The notes: generated by a model from the sequence alone, not told the origin. A DNA stretch of 64,000 bases from Mytilus trossulus (GCF_036588685.1 NC_086376.1:57621166-57685165), one strand, 5' to 3'; counted from the first letter of the stretch, positions 10,981 to 22,765 are shown. Program-made: numbers and translations.

Positions 10981-12355
10981 CTGGATTGTACCCCAGTTTC
11001 GAATCTGCGCAGTGGATCGTTTTCAAAAAAAAATTATTTGACCCTGTGATTTACATATTTTTTTCTAATTTCAGAAATTTGATAGGCAAATTGTGATGTG
11101 AAGTCAAACCTAATAAAATGCATCAGTGTTTTGTTGTCAGTAGTGCTAGAGTACGGCCGTGCTCATTCGACAAATCATCATTTTTTTTAAATTTTAGCAA
11201 CAGAGTGTCCTGAGAAACTAGAATCCATTCCAATGTTATAGTTATGTATGATGAAGTTAAGTGTTCAGTGAAATGTTACCGAGAGCCAAAGTGGAGCAGT
11301 TTAGAGCGTATTATGTTTAATTTATTTCTTTTTGTAGGATTTAGAACACAGATATTAAACATTTTTCTAGATTACATTATATGATGGAGATTGCAGAACA
11401 TGCGTTTGCAAGAAGTGAGCATGTAATGAATCGTTCATTTTCATGTTTTATATTTGAATTTTATATTATTACATATGTCTATTAATATGAAAATGTATTG
11501 GTACTTTGACTTTTCTGTTGCACTAAAGCACCTGGTTTACTTGATTTTTCATTATTGGAAAACTGCATCGATCAGTACTATTTTAGAAACTCGCATATTA
11601 GTGTGAAGTGTTAATATCCCTCTTCATATGCAAAAGGACAATATTAATAAAAAGCATATTTGCAAACAAGCAATACATCAGTACCTACCCGTAACAAATG
11701 TATAACATACACCCTTTGCAATTTTGGAAGTTTCTTATTGAATATCTGCTATTATGACCGTACATATATATATTTTTTTTTTTTTTTTAACATGTATTTT
11801 ATGGGCAATTTACATTATATTTTATCATACTTATCTTCATTCTTTAAACATGTATGTATATAATTATTATTCTTATTTTATCTGTTCAGATGATGTTTAA
11901 AATTCAAGCTTTGGGACAAAGCTTAGTGAGGTTGTGGAAGAGTTGTTATAGTAAAATTATGAATTGCCAAAGACAAATGTCCAGGGGAGATAATTTGTAA
12001 TCTTTACATGCCGGGAGAAATGTCTTTTGTTGAAAAAGCAATGATTATAGAGTTAAATCGAAAGCTAAATAACATAGACATGAAACCTTATTTTCTACTT
12101 TATTATTCTGTAAGTTGTGTTTTTATATTTTGTATATATGTCATATTAAATATCCTTTATTAAATATACTTTGTTATTTGCAGTATACCTCATATTCAAA
12201 TGGTGGAGTGCTTAATTGCTTTGTTTTTTATTGGGTTCTTTTTGTATTTTTTTGTATTTTTTTTTTATATTGACATTTCTCCGCACAAACTACTAATGCC
12301 TCATGTTTGTCAGCTTTTCAAACTGAAGATACACTTACCGGGTGCACTTGAGTCA
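10981..12355. other. No gene recognised
   Basis: AT-rich sequence with short frames only. A TA/T-run lies at 11764-11788. No termini or domains seen. Confidence 0.4.
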
Positions 12356-12359
12356 ATTT

Positions 12360-12487
12360 CAACATAGCATTCATTGAATAATAATACATTGCTACTATTT
12401 TGTAATATTGTTTATAATAATATTGTCTGTATCATATGCCCTCCTGGGGCCCTAATTTGGTAAATAAAAATATTCTATTCTATTCTA
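12360..12487 (+). mobile_element. 3' end of a non-LTR retrotransposon with a (TTCTA)n tail
   Basis: GCCCTCCTGGGGCCC followed by TTGGTAAATAAAAATA and a TTCTATTCTATTCTAT microsatellite tail is typical of the 3' ends of CR1/jockey-type LINEs that finish in short tandem repeats rather than poly(A). No reverse-transcriptase coding sequence remains upstream, so it is a short 5'-truncated insertion. Confidence 0.55.
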
Positions 12488-13311
12488 TAGATTGCATTTT
12501 AAGTTCATAAATTAGGTTTTGGAAAGCGACACTTGTCCGCAGGATTTCAGTTTGTTTACAAAATTGTTTGAACATTTGAATTGACTTATATTTAAATTGA
12601 ATTTAGTTAATTTTATTGTATTACACACATACACGGAACTCGTGACAGATGTACATGTTTGTTGCTAAGCAACATGGGTATCATGCTTTATTTTAATATT
12701 TTGCAAAAAGGGTAAATACTGTTGAAGCATTATGCAAGGTTATTTTACATACCAATTTTTCATAAATATGATTTTATGCGATTAAATATTAAGATAGTAT
12801 GGCAAAGATTTTATTAATTTTAAAAGTTTATTGTTTCCATAGTAACAAATTATTATACAAAACATTTGAAATTAAGTCTTTTTAGTTGAAATGATTCGGT
12901 TTATTTAACATATTGTATAATGTATTAAAAAGTTTGAAAGTTTTGTAAAGCTGTTTCACTTGATAAAAAAAGAGTTTGGGCAAGTTTTATTTGATAAGTT
13001 AAAATTTGCATAGAGTTATGTTCCTTGATTTAGTTCATTTGTGAAATTCTAAATTTATTATCAAGTGAGATTGCTATTTTATTGTGTTATAATTGAGCAG
13101 CACTTTGATTACTGATTTCAACAAATAAACGTCTTCATTTACCAGAACTTTCTCTTGTTTTACACAAGGCGCTAAAAGTCATCAGACGCAGCAGAAGTCA
13201 GTACGCCATATGTAACAAATGCACTCAACAGCAATTTTGTCGCCAATTCACAAACATTTCTACATTGGCTAGAGGTAAAGGGGGGGGGGGGGTGAGATCT
13301 CATAAACATGT

Positions 13312-13596
13312 TTAACCCCGCCGCATTTTTGCGCCTGTCCCAAGTCGGGAGCCTCTGACCTTTGTTAGTCTTGTATCATTTTTAACTTTAGTTTCTTGTG
13401 TACAATTTGGAGTTTAGTATGGCGTTCATTATCACTGAACTACGGTATATAGTTGTTTAGGGGCCAGCTGAAGGACGCCTCTGGGTGCGTGAATTTCTCG
13501 CTACATTGAGGACCTGTTGGTGACCTTCTGCTGTTGCTTTTCTATGGTCGGTTTGTTGTCTCTTTGACACATTCCCCATTTCCATTCTCAATTTTA
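13312..13596 (+). repeat. Interspersed repeat family D
   Basis: This copy matches in reverse complement the one at about 49741-50035. Shared blocks are the CCGCCGCATTTTTG edge, GGGAGCCTCTG, GGCGTTCATTATCACTGAACTA, GGGGCCAGCTGAAGGACGCCTCTGGG and GTTGTCTCTTTGACACATTCCCCATTTCCATTCTCAAT. A short third piece lies at 32640-32690. It carries a G11 run just upstream (13279-13291). Non-coding multicopy repeat. Confidence 0.75.
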
Positions 13597-13785
13597 GATA
13601 CTAGTACTGAAATTTTTACCACCGTCCCTACACCGGTACCTAAGTCATCAGAAAATAAAACAACACAACAGAACAAATCAATTCCACTACAAATCGTGAT
13701 CGTAGGTAAACATCAAGAAGCTGATGCATCTGTATCACAGCGAAGAGCCGATTTGTTAAAATGCCAGAAAATGCATAACATGTGT
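13597..13785 (+). CDS. Possible exon of unknown gene, abutting a repeat
   Basis: An open stretch runs from an AATTTTAG acceptor-like site to a consensus donor (ATGT|GTAAGT at 13785). It would encode a Thr/Pro/Ser/Asn-rich segment followed by a more ordered SIPLQIVIVGKHQEAD and SQRRADLLKCQKMHN. It lies in the same strand and neighbourhood as the EEP-like exon at 16649, but the two do not join in phase (a stop would arise), so another exon must intervene or they are unrelated. The acceptor coincides with the end of repeat D, which weakens it. Confidence 0.3.
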
Positions 13786-13984
13786 AAGTAACACATGTTG
13801 ATCTATGACCAACTGGTGTAAGATGTTCTCCGGTTAAAATATATACATGTATTATCTATATTATCTTATAGACGACAAAACCTTAAAAGACCAGGACAAA
13901 TACAGATAAACATATATTACGGATTACAAATGTGTCGAGGTTTGTGATTGGATAACAACACAGAGATGTCCGTGTATATTCAGA

Positions 13985-14445
13985 AAACTGCCGGGGTATA
14001 TATGACGTTTTTATCCCCAATTGGAGCCTCAAAAACGTCATCATAACACCGGTTACTATGTGACGTAGTCAAAAGCTATCAGATTGTCAGAGGCTCACAG
14101 AGGGAAAATAATGACGTGATTCAATAATACATGTTTGATACAAAAACACGCAATTTACACTTTTAATACTTAAATTTAATGTTAAAAGTGTTATTATAGA
14201 TTATTACATACACGATAAAATTATGATCATAGCAAATTAGATATCCTTCGCGTAAGCCAAACATATTAGGGTTTTCAACTTATATATGTGCCTTCGGCTC
14301 AGGGGATATAAACTCTAAGCCGGGAATGTCACAGTATATACCCTGTCTGAGACCTGAATAACATATAATATTCAGAATGAGAAAAACACAATTTGAATTT
14401 GTTCGATATTATTTGGCTCCCTGACAAGTTACATGGTATGGTACC
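13985..14445. other. Non-coding stretch with several ACGTCA words
   Basis: It contains ATGACGTTTTT (14003) and its inverted partner AAAAACGTCAT (14032) around CCCCAATTGG, plus TGACGTAG (14061) and TGACGTGA (14112). No gene start is recognised nearby. I see no coding sequence. Confidence 0.35.
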
Positions 14446-14448
14446 TTG

Positions 14449-14505
14449 CTAGTCCAGCCCTGGCCTCAGTGACTCTTTTTTTTTTTTTTTTTTTTTTGTC
14501 ACTGA
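14449..14505 (+). repeat. Poly-T-loop hairpin motif, left boundary copy
   Basis: CTAGTCCAGCCCTGGCC, then TCAGTGAC, a T-rich loop (about 23 bases) and GTCACTGA, so the 8-bp arms pair across a poly-T loop. Further copies are at 15706-15750 and, on the minus strand, at 44538-44608. It marks the exact left edge of the truncated gene copy that follows. Confidence 0.7.
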
Positions 14506-15705
14506 TCCCCTAAAGAAGGAACCCACCATGCCAAGCAACCCCATCACGCTAAAGATACGCACCATAAAAAAGAAGAGGGCCACTCGAAAGATACGCAACA
14601 TAAAAAAGAAGAGGATCGCCAGAAAGAAACGCATATTTATAAACGCATAAAGGAGATAAACCCCATTCAACTAAAGAAAATCATCATTTGAGTAAGAGAC
14701 ATCCTGTCAAAGGGCACAAAGAAGACCACCACACTAAAGAAACGCTTAGGACGAAGGAACATCCAACTAAGGAAACGCATGGTTCGAAGGAACATTCCAC
14801 TATGGAAACGCATGGTTCGAAGGAACATCCCACTAAGGAAACGCATGGTTCGAAAGAACATCCAACTAAGGAAACGCATGGCTCGACAGTACATCCCTCT
14901 AAAGAAACACACCATGCGAAAGCAGCTCACCACCCAGCAAAACAAAAGCATGACCAAAAGGAGAAGGACTCGAAAGCAGTTACAGAACAGTCAAAGGAGG
15001 AGCATGATAAAACACATCATGATAAGGATATCCCGAAAGACTCCCATCATGAAAAAGAAAAACCGAAAGGAGTCCACCATGCTAAAGCTGCACATCCTTC
15101 AAAAGATGTTCATCATAAAGATAAAGAATCAAACCACCCAAAAGAAGCGCACCATCCTAAGGCAGCTCACAACCCCAAAGCAGCAGACAAATCAACAGAG
15201 AAACATCATACAAATGGTGCACATCACCCAAAACATCCCGTTAAACAGGATAAAGACATATCAGAAGCATCATAATGATTCGTTTATTGATTTATTTATG
15301 ACTAGCATCACTTACGTTTTTTTTATTTATTTTAATACTAGTAAGTCAATTGTATAGCTACATTATTTGCCTTTTATGTCATACGTGAACGATATATGTA
15401 TGAACGCCATTGCTTAAGATTGGTAGAGCAACTGGATTTTTTAATTTTGTTTAATTACAGAATTAGAATATTATTGTTTTATCGGAAAGAGGTAGGGCCA
15501 ATTTGTCGGGAATTTTTTTCATTCGATAAGATAGGTAAATCATGTTTTTAATAGCTTGATAGATGCTAATTATAGTACATGAAAATACGTCACATCATCT
15601 ATTTTCATACCTTGAACAGGTATTCCTACAAACACAAGGCCAAGACTATTGATTTTTTTAATATTGATTCTATTTTATTATTAACATCCTTTATGCAAGG
15701 TACCT
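14506..15705 (+). pseudogene. Inverted, 5'-truncated and frameshifted copy of the His/Lys-rich repeat-protein gene at 45916-46920
   Basis: From 14506 the sequence is nearly identical to the reverse complement of the minus-strand gene, starting inside its coding region (near 46680) and running through the stop codon and about 430 bp of 3' flank. It lacks the N-terminal third and the start codon. An 8-bp insertion near 14637-14650 shifts the frame and leads to a stop at 14689-14691, after which the frame stays open to the stop at 15273-15275. Single-base differences are few. The copied 3' flank reads straight through the site where the parental locus carries an extra ~0.9 kb. No poly(A) tail is seen, so this is a DNA-level duplication rather than retroposition. 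Confidence 0.85.
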
Positions 15706-15750
15706 AGTCCAGCCCTGGCCTCAGTGACTCTTTTTTTTTTTGTCACTGAG
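15706..15750 (+). repeat. Poly-T-loop hairpin motif, right boundary copy
   Basis: CTAGTCCAGCCCTGGCCTCAGTGAC, a short T-run and GTCACTGAG. It is a direct repeat of the motif at 14449 and closes the truncated gene copy on its right side. The sequence after it (GTCCAGCTCGCC…) is unrelated to the gene's 3' flank. Confidence 0.7.
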
Positions 15751-16648
15751 TCCAGCTCGCCTTCAATGGTGCAAGCTCCCGGGTAGATTACCCGGGGACG
15801 ATTGGGACGATGCCAGAGCGCTCAAGAACGAAATATGTACAACAAATGGTAAAACTTGATAAAATAAACAAGTTACATACCTGAAATGCTTGTACACTAT
15901 ATGGAAAATCATCTTTACAGGAGGAAATCCCTTGCAGTCGAAGCTGTGGACATCTTGTTTACATCAGTAACGCTATATTACGGAACGTGACGTTTCCACG
16001 CTATAACGTAGACGAAACGAATTTAATGTGTCGATAACGATTTCCAACGTTTGACGTCGTTAAATCGACGACTTTACATCTATTACTTTTCATACGTTGA
16101 CTTAACAGGCACTGAATGCTGCTGGTTAATTATGACACTTTAAAATATACATGTTCAGATGAGGTTTATTGATCATGTGTTTGTTTCCCAAAGTTGATAA
16201 CAACAATATTTGACAAGCAGTTATGATGTAAATTCAGTTTAATTTTCCAAGGGCATTGTGTTTGGTTTTTTTTTGTTTTTTTTTATAAATTTCCATGATT
16301 AAATACAATTACGGTTACAATCAAACCAGTTAAATCACACGCACAGTATTTCTAATCTCTGATAAAATTCCGACCATTGTTGAAATGAAATGTCGAGTGG
16401 CACTAGTGCATCAGGATATGCTTAGCTGTGGACCTAAAGTCAATTCAAGTTTTCACTCAGTGGGGTTCTTGTTGTTCAGTCGTTTGTTAACTTTGTAATC
16501 TTTGTAAGGGTTTTTGTCGTGTTGTCGTATTTTCTTTTTTTGACGTGGTGTCGTCCTTTTAACTCGACTTGCGTTTAGAATGTCAGCCTCTTTTTTTATT
16601 TATATTAAATGAGTTATTTGAAATTAAATTATGTTACAATTTTTACAG

Positions 16649-16784
16649 ATTAAAAAATTTGACTGTGTTATAGTCAGTGTACATTTAAAAGCGACCGGTT
16701 TAGGTAATGAAGATTTAAGCAGACTTCAAGAGGAGATAGATAAAGTACCTGAACTGATTAATGCAATTGAACAGCGGTATCCTG
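16649..16784 (+). CDS. Orphan exon, endonuclease/exonuclease/phosphatase (EEP) family-like
   Basis: A clean exon with acceptor TTTTTACAG|A and donor CCTG|GTAAGTAA (phase 0 in, phase 1 out; 45 residues). It begins IKKFDCVIVSVHLKATGLG and continues to an amphipathic LQEEIDKVPELINAIEQRYPG. The VSVHLKA strand carries the His that in EEP nucleases (EEPD1-like and DNase I-like) lies just before the GDFN motif, which would fall in the next exon. I could not find a GDFN exon downstream before the tetraspanin, nor convincing upstream exons. It may be a lone surviving exon, or its partners may be short and missed. Confidence 0.5.
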
Positions 16785-17796
16785 GTAAGTAATATGTTTT
16801 TTGTCCATATGCATGTGGTATACAGCAAATATAAGCATGTCGTAGTTTCTTTTGATTACTGGTATATATAACAATGAGTGGAGATATTTTGGAAATACGA
16901 CCATAAATGAAGCTACCCTTAAAGGCGGCTTTTAAACATACTCAAATTTCCAATAGGAATTATGCTTTCTTAAATTCTCAACGTTATATTATAAGTTATC
17001 TACGTTCATATCCATAGATATGGATATTTTATCACCCTGAAGTATCCAAGTACATGCTGAGGCTTAGTCTAAATTTGGCGATTTTTTTAGAGAAATTCGA
17101 CCACAAAGTTTAACGTGAAAGTAACGTTTTTTTCATGTTTTAAATATCTTTTATTGAAATTTGGGATTTTGACATAGTTTTAACGGGTGTAGGGCACTAC
17201 CTTTGGTAGAACCCTACAGGTAGACAAATATAAGACGTTTTTAATCTAAAGACAGAGAAAGTGAAATGGGTCGAATTTGATGCACAAAGTTGTGAGAGTT
17301 ACATCATAGACGGTGTGACGTCAACGTAGGTCATTTGCATAGCTAGGTCAGTAGTCCCATTGACAATGTGGCAGAACAGTGATGTATTTACTCAAATGAG
17401 CGCAAATAATCGACATAATAAGATTAAATCGTTAGTGGATTAAGTATCTAATTATACAGATATGGATCATGGATAATCTACAGAATTCGATATTTCATAA
17501 GGAACAACCATGGAACTAAGGAAAACGCGCGTGAATTTTCCCGATGTTATGGGTAGCAACGTCCGGGGATATGGGTTAGCAACACTCAGGGGCTATGGGT
17601 TTTGTAACGACGTGCGTTAACCAATCAAAATCCTAGAAATTTACTAAGCAGGGGATAATGTCTTTTAATAGTCATCTCTGCCTCTTTCTTATTTAATATC
17701 TTACTTATTAGGCAATAGTTTCATCCTAGATACCAGTCTCCAAATATTATACGCTAAACGCATGTTTGTTAACAAAAGACTTATCAATGACTCTTA

Positions 17797-17955
17797 AACT
17801 TATAATAGATACCAGGATTTAAATTCTGTATTTACGACAGATGCGCGTTTCGTCTACAAAAGACTCATCAGTGACGCTTGATTCTGAAAAAGTAAAAAAG
17901 GCCAAATAAAGTACGAGGTTGAAGAGCATTGAAGACCAAAATTCTATGTGAAACA
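17797..17955 (+). repeat. Interspersed repeat family F
   Basis: The block TTTACGACAGATGCGCGTTTCGTCTACAAAAGACTCATCAGTGACGCT, then GGCCAAATAAAGTACGAGGTTGAAGAGCATTGA. Related copies lie at about 28440-28510, 28735-28800, 35425-35560 and 35765-35825. Confidence 0.7.
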
Positions 17956-18250
17956 CAAATAAAGGCCACAGTAGTATAATGCTGCTTGAAACTAATAAAT
18001 CGATTGAGAAGAAAACAAATCCGGGTAACAAACTAAAACTGAGGGAAACGCATCAAATATAATAGGAGAACAACAACACAACAGCAACACAACAGAAACA
18101 CAACATTAAAATGTGACACACACACACAGAAACGAACTATAATATAACAAGTTTTCCTGAAATCGTACAGGACATTTTAAGAAAATGGTGGGTTGAACCT
18201 TGTTTTGCGGCTTGCAAAGCCTCCCGCTTTTATGGCAATGTTAAATATAA
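17956..18250 (+). repeat. Interspersed repeat family C
   Basis: Recognised by AAATAAAGGC.ACAGTAGTATA, GTAACAAACTAAAACTGAGGGAAACGCAT and ACACACAGAAACGAACTATAATATAACAA. Other + copies are at 23108, 24316 and 32315. Minus copies are at 38160-38395 and 56890-57250. This copy sits directly after a family F copy. Confidence 0.75.
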
Positions 18251-18849
18251 CATTAAAATGACAACATTACATGACGACAGGACTACAATACAAATAAATT
18301 GGAGAACATATAGTACAGAGAAACACACGAATAAAATCCAGGGTAAATTTATTTCCAGTTGTAACATAAATTGTACTTTTTCTTTTGATGTTTTAATGAA
18401 ATATTTCGCTATAAAAGTGTGTTTACGGAAAACCATGGTATTTTATATGCAAATTGATGTTGTACAATACTTTGCTAATTAAATATGCAACTCAACTAGA
18501 ATCTAAAGGAAAGAAGGCGGATCTTAGCTATGGTACAAAATATTCATGTTCATGTTATTACATGGTTGAAGCTCCACCCTTGTTTTTAAAGGTATCTGCC
18601 TCTGAAATATTTAGGAAACCGAAAAACGTAAAAGGTCAAAAGATCCTGATTTGTTTTCATTTATATCAAAAAATCATTAAATCATGTGTACCACATCTTA
18701 AGAACCTTTTTCAAACTATACAGGATTGTTACGAGTTCCCTCAATTTTGAAAGTTTCTTCTTTCAGATCTGAAAAAAAATTAAAATGTAATACTACAATG
18801 TAGTTGCATTCTTCGTATTGCTTAAGTACAAACAAGGTGGTTAGTCATA

Positions 18850-19174
18850 GTTTAATTCAAAGAAAAGAGGGCAGTATTGTGGTAACAACAATTGGAAAAT
18901 AGGGGCGAAAGATTCCAGAGGGACGTTCAAACTAATAAAGTTAAAAATAATATGACAACGCCAATGTTAAAAAGAAATACACAAACGGACAAGCAATAGT
19001 ACACAAAACAAAACTTAGAAAAAATAAATACTAAGCAAAACGAACCCTACCAAAACTAGGGGTTATTTCAGATGCTCCGGAGGGGTAAGCAGCACCTACT
19101 CCACATGTGGCACCAGTCGTCTTGATCGTTTTAATACAAACCCAGAAGTAAGTCTTATTCAATAGTTCAAATTC
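18850..19174 (+). repeat. Interspersed repeat family B, left half (split by a LINE)
   Basis: Blocks shared with 31690-32065: the AGAGGGACGTTCAAACT-type start, CTAAGCAAAACGAACCC, GGTTATTTCAGATGCTCCGGAGGGGTAAG and CTCCACATGTGGCACCAGTCGT. The repeat resumes at 21131 after a LINE insertion. Confidence 0.7.
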
Positions 19175-21130
19175 AAAGTTCTTCATGTTGAACACAAACT
19201 CTCAAAGTTTGCTGACGATACACCACTACTTTTAGATGGTAGTGAAGAATCTTTAAATGAGGCATTAATGGAACTAAATGTGGTTCGCTCAAATTTCTGG
19301 TTTGAATATAAATTTTTCCAAACTCATGTAATTTGGATTGGAAGTAAAAAGGACAGCAACACGTTGTACAAATCAAAATCTTACTTGGGGAAGCACATCC
19401 TTTAAATTATTGGGTGTTAATTTTGATGTTGATTTAGATAAATAATTTAAAATCAATTATGATGAAAATATTGTGAAAATAAAAAGAGTAGTCAAACAAT
19501 GGTCTAGACGTTACATTACTGTTATTGGTCGAATTACTGTTGTAAAGACACTTATGTTGCCAATTTTAAATCATTTAATATTGTCACTACCTAATCCAAG
19601 TGAAGATATTATCAAACAGATAAATCAACTTATATATAAGTTTATTTGGAACCCACCAAATCATAGAGTGAAAAAAGATGTAATACAAAAAGATTATTGT
19701 GATGGAGGCTAAAAAATGATTAATTTACATGCTTTTATAAATGCTTTGAAATGTACTTGGATCAGAAGAATTTTTAAAAACGATTGTAAATGGCGAAATA
19801 TATTTCTGTCACATGTTGATAAAGATAGACACTTTAGTTGTGGTAATAGCTATGTATAGCAACTACAGCAAAGTATTAAGAATAAATTTTGGAAAGACGT
19901 ACTGGGTACTTGGCAAATGGTAATTGAAAAAGAAATGAATATGCACGACTGGGAATATTTTCTTTCCAGTCCAATTTGGATGAATATCCTATTCCAAATT
20001 GACAACAAAGCAGTGTTTTTTTTAAAGACTGGCATATTAAGGGTATTCTACATGTAAATGCTATTGATGGGGAGAATGGTACCTTTCTAAATTTTTATCA
20101 ATTTCAGGAGTGTTTTCAGATGAATATAGACATCATGCAATATAATAGCATAATTTCTATGCTAACTAAAACTTTCAAAAAAAATTAATAGGGGAGATTA
20201 TAAATTAGTATCTCCTTTCATACCATCAGTTATAAAGACCATTCTCAAAAGCAAAAAGGGATCTAAAGATATATATTTAGTGCTCAACAAAAGCAACACT
20301 GTTCCGACAGGAGAAAAAAAGATGGGAAGCAATTTTAGTTTTAGAAGATCAAAACTGGAAAAGATTTTTCAACTACCGTTTGCTATTACAAGAAATACTT
20401 AGCTACAATGGCTTCAGTATAGAATAAATCATTAAATTCTGGCAACAAAGAAGTTTTTAAACAAAATTGGGTTAGTGTAAAACCCATATTGTACTTTTTG
20501 TAAGACTGAACTGGAATCAATTGAACATATACTGTGGGACTGCTATTATGTACAACAATTTATTGAGCAAACTGAAATGTGGTTTCTCCAGAAAGATATT
20601 TTTTTGTTTGGTAATTTATCACGAATGTACAAAGGTGACCCTCAAAACAATATTTTCCTCTGGATTAAACAATATATATATATAATACAAGATATTTTAA
20701 AGGAGAATTAAGTTTAAAAGCATTGATTGAAAAAATAAAGCATCATCATATTTTGAGAAGAAGATATCAATTAAAAATAAATGTTTTGACAAGTTTAATC
20801 AAGCTTGGTACATTTACCAGGAGGCTTTACAGGATAATTTGAGGGATTAACAACTTTACAAAATTAGCAGACATGAAACTAAATTTTTATTTTTTTTATT
20901 TTTTTTTTCTTTTTCTTAATCATCTTTTAATTTTATTATTAAGTAATTCTCTATATTCTTTTTTGTCCTTTTTAATAAGATACCATTATAGAATTTCAAC
21001 AAAATGTTATTTTCAAGTTCTATACATTTTCTGATGAGTTGTATCATATTACATTTATATAATGAACTTACTGGTTGATAACTGTACTGTTGTATATTAT
21101 ATATGTTGGATAAAAAAAAAAATAAAAAAA
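19175..21130 (+). mobile_element. 5'-truncated LINE (L1/Tx1-like) with a decayed ORF2 C-terminus and a 14-bp TSD
   Basis: It is flanked by perfect AATAGTTCAAATTC direct repeats (19161-19174 and 21131-21144) and ends in an A-rich tract. Coding homology runs through several frames: KFADDTPLLLDG (the DD box of reverse transcriptase), a VIWIGSKK block, RRYITVIGRITVVKTLMLP (thumb), an IYKFIWNPPNHRVKKDV block and a C-terminal zinc knuckle YCTFCKTELESIEHILWDC (about 20485-20547). Many stops and frameshifts make it dead. The 5' end starts within the reverse-transcriptase domain, as is usual for truncated LINE insertions. Confidence 0.85.
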
Positions 21131-21345
21131 AATAGTTCAAATTCATGAAAAGGGACCGGGATTGTAGACATAAGAAACATATCCGCTATCGCCTGTAAAA
21201 CTGTATTCCACAACGGTCAACAAACGTGTGATAGGGAACATATCCGTCATTATCTGTGAAAACAGATATATCATAACATAACGTTTAACCAACTCGTGAT
21301 GGTGTAAAATATTCGAATGACTTATTCCTACCTCCCCACAATAAC
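21131..21345 (+). repeat. Interspersed repeat family B, right half
   Basis: It continues the repeat cut at 19174: GACCGGGATTGTAGACATAAG.AACATATCCG, then CGGTCAAC.AAC.CGTG, as at 31920-32010. With the LINE removed the two halves join as one family B copy. Confidence 0.65.
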
Positions 21346-22700
21346 CAAGCAATCCTCTATCAAGCAATCATGCCAGGAAATGCAGACAATGAAATAACGT
21401 TTTAACGTGGAGTTATTTACTCTATATACAGGCGCTTTTGGCAAAAATTATAATTAAACATTAGTTTTAAAGTTTAGATGGATATTGGGAATATGTCAAA
21501 GAGATACAAGAGCAGAAAACAACTCAGAGCCACAATATAAAAATGAAAACAAACAATTCATGAGAAATAATCTCTTTTATCGTAAATTTGGGTATTTAGC
21601 TTCGAGTCGAATATATCGATATCAGAACACAGGAAAGTTTTCATTGTTAGAATAAGCTTTATTTTAAGTCGGTTCAGCAAGATAAATTTGTTAAGTATAA
21701 ATACTGAAGTCGTCGTTATTGAAAGCCAATATATCATCCAAAAACCTAAAATGTGTTATTAAATTTTTGTATCAGATGTTGTTTCGATGGGTCTCTGCTG
21801 ATTTTAGTCAAAAATTGTAACGCATAAAATACAGAATCAGGTTCGCAATAAGTGTGTCCAAGTTAGTCTTAATTAGAATTCCATTAACTTGACGATATAC
21901 CAATATAAAATAACAAGACTAAGATTGTTTACCCACTGCTTCTTACTGAAAAAAAAAAAAATGTTGAATGTAGTTAAAAAGGTAAAATCAAGAAGAATTT
22001 TCAAGCTGCAATGCCTGATAAAAGATAGTTTAAAGAAACAGTACTAAATTCCCATCTAATTGAGGGGTTTCTTTTATAAATATGATATGTTGTGAATAAA
22101 AGGAAGCCAAATTAACAAAACGATGAATGCATTTAATTTGTTTACAACATGATTGGTATTAAAAGCGATCAAGTCGTTGTAGAATTTAGTTGGACTCTAC
22201 AATGTTTGTATATTAAGTCATGTGGATGGTCGAATAAATCCGCTTGATCTTTTGTATGAATGGTTGCAAAAGATGGAACTACCCTTGATCTTAATTGAAT
22301 GATATATGAAAGCCTCCAAAGTCTAAAACTAAAATAAGTATAAATTTAAAGGAAGAAATAGGTTTCCAATAAAAATTAATGGGAGAATGTTTTTACTGAA
22401 TTTATCCTGATTATATACGCGAAACACTAAACAACTCTACGGAATCTTACTTTCTTGTTTTACTATGCTGAGTATTTTTAGGCTGTTAAATGTCATGATA
22501 TTAACAAAGGTCTTATTTATTTAAAAAGTTTTTGTTCTGATTCTTTTTCTTGTACTCTGAATATAAAAGAGAAAGGTGAAAGATATCATAGCGATATCAA
22601 AATTCATAAATAAAAAAAGGTGGATGTATAGGTAAAAAAAAAAATTTATTACGCTAAATGTTGAAATAAAAACTTACAAATCTGTATCAAACAAATCAAA
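21346..22700. other. No gene recognised; intergenic upstream of the tetraspanin
   Basis: AT-rich non-coding DNA with no recognised repeat or coding exon. Confidence 0.4.
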
Positions 22701-22720
22701 ATATGTATCATATTCATTGG

Positions 22721-22765
22721 CCAATCAAATACACTCTTAACATATAGTTCAGTAGATTATAAAAA
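22721..22765 (+). promoter_or_regulatory. Core promoter of the tetraspanin gene: CCAAT and TATA boxes
   Basis: CCAAT at 22721-22725 and TATAAAAA at 22758-22765, about 50 bp before the start codon at 22816. A start site near 22785-22790 would give a leader of about 30 bases. Spacing fits a TATA promoter, but transcription is not shown. Confidence 0.5.

Noticed and set aside
12471-12487. Short pentanucleotide microsatellite as an independent feature
   Set aside because: Better explained as the 3' tail of the LINE fragment that precedes it.
14667-14957. Minus-strand frame rich in Phe, Met and Arg opposite the gene copy (and its twin at 46234-46524)
   Set aside because: It is the antisense shadow of the 33-bp tandem repeat in the His/Lys-rich coding sequence. 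Its repeated MFLRTMRFLS pattern comes from the repeat, not from selection.
14779-15357. 192-codon Arg/Lys/Ile-rich frame in a second frame of the gene copy (twin at 45834-46412)
   Set aside because: Alternative frame of the same low-complexity DNA. The His/Lys-rich frame is the one that has an ATG, the full N-terminus and a predicted promoter at the parental locus.
18454-18750. 98-codon plus-strand frame between the EEP-like exon and the LINE
   Set aside because: Considered as a further exon of the EEP-like gene, but it contains no GDFN motif or recognisable similarity, and splice borders are not convincing.
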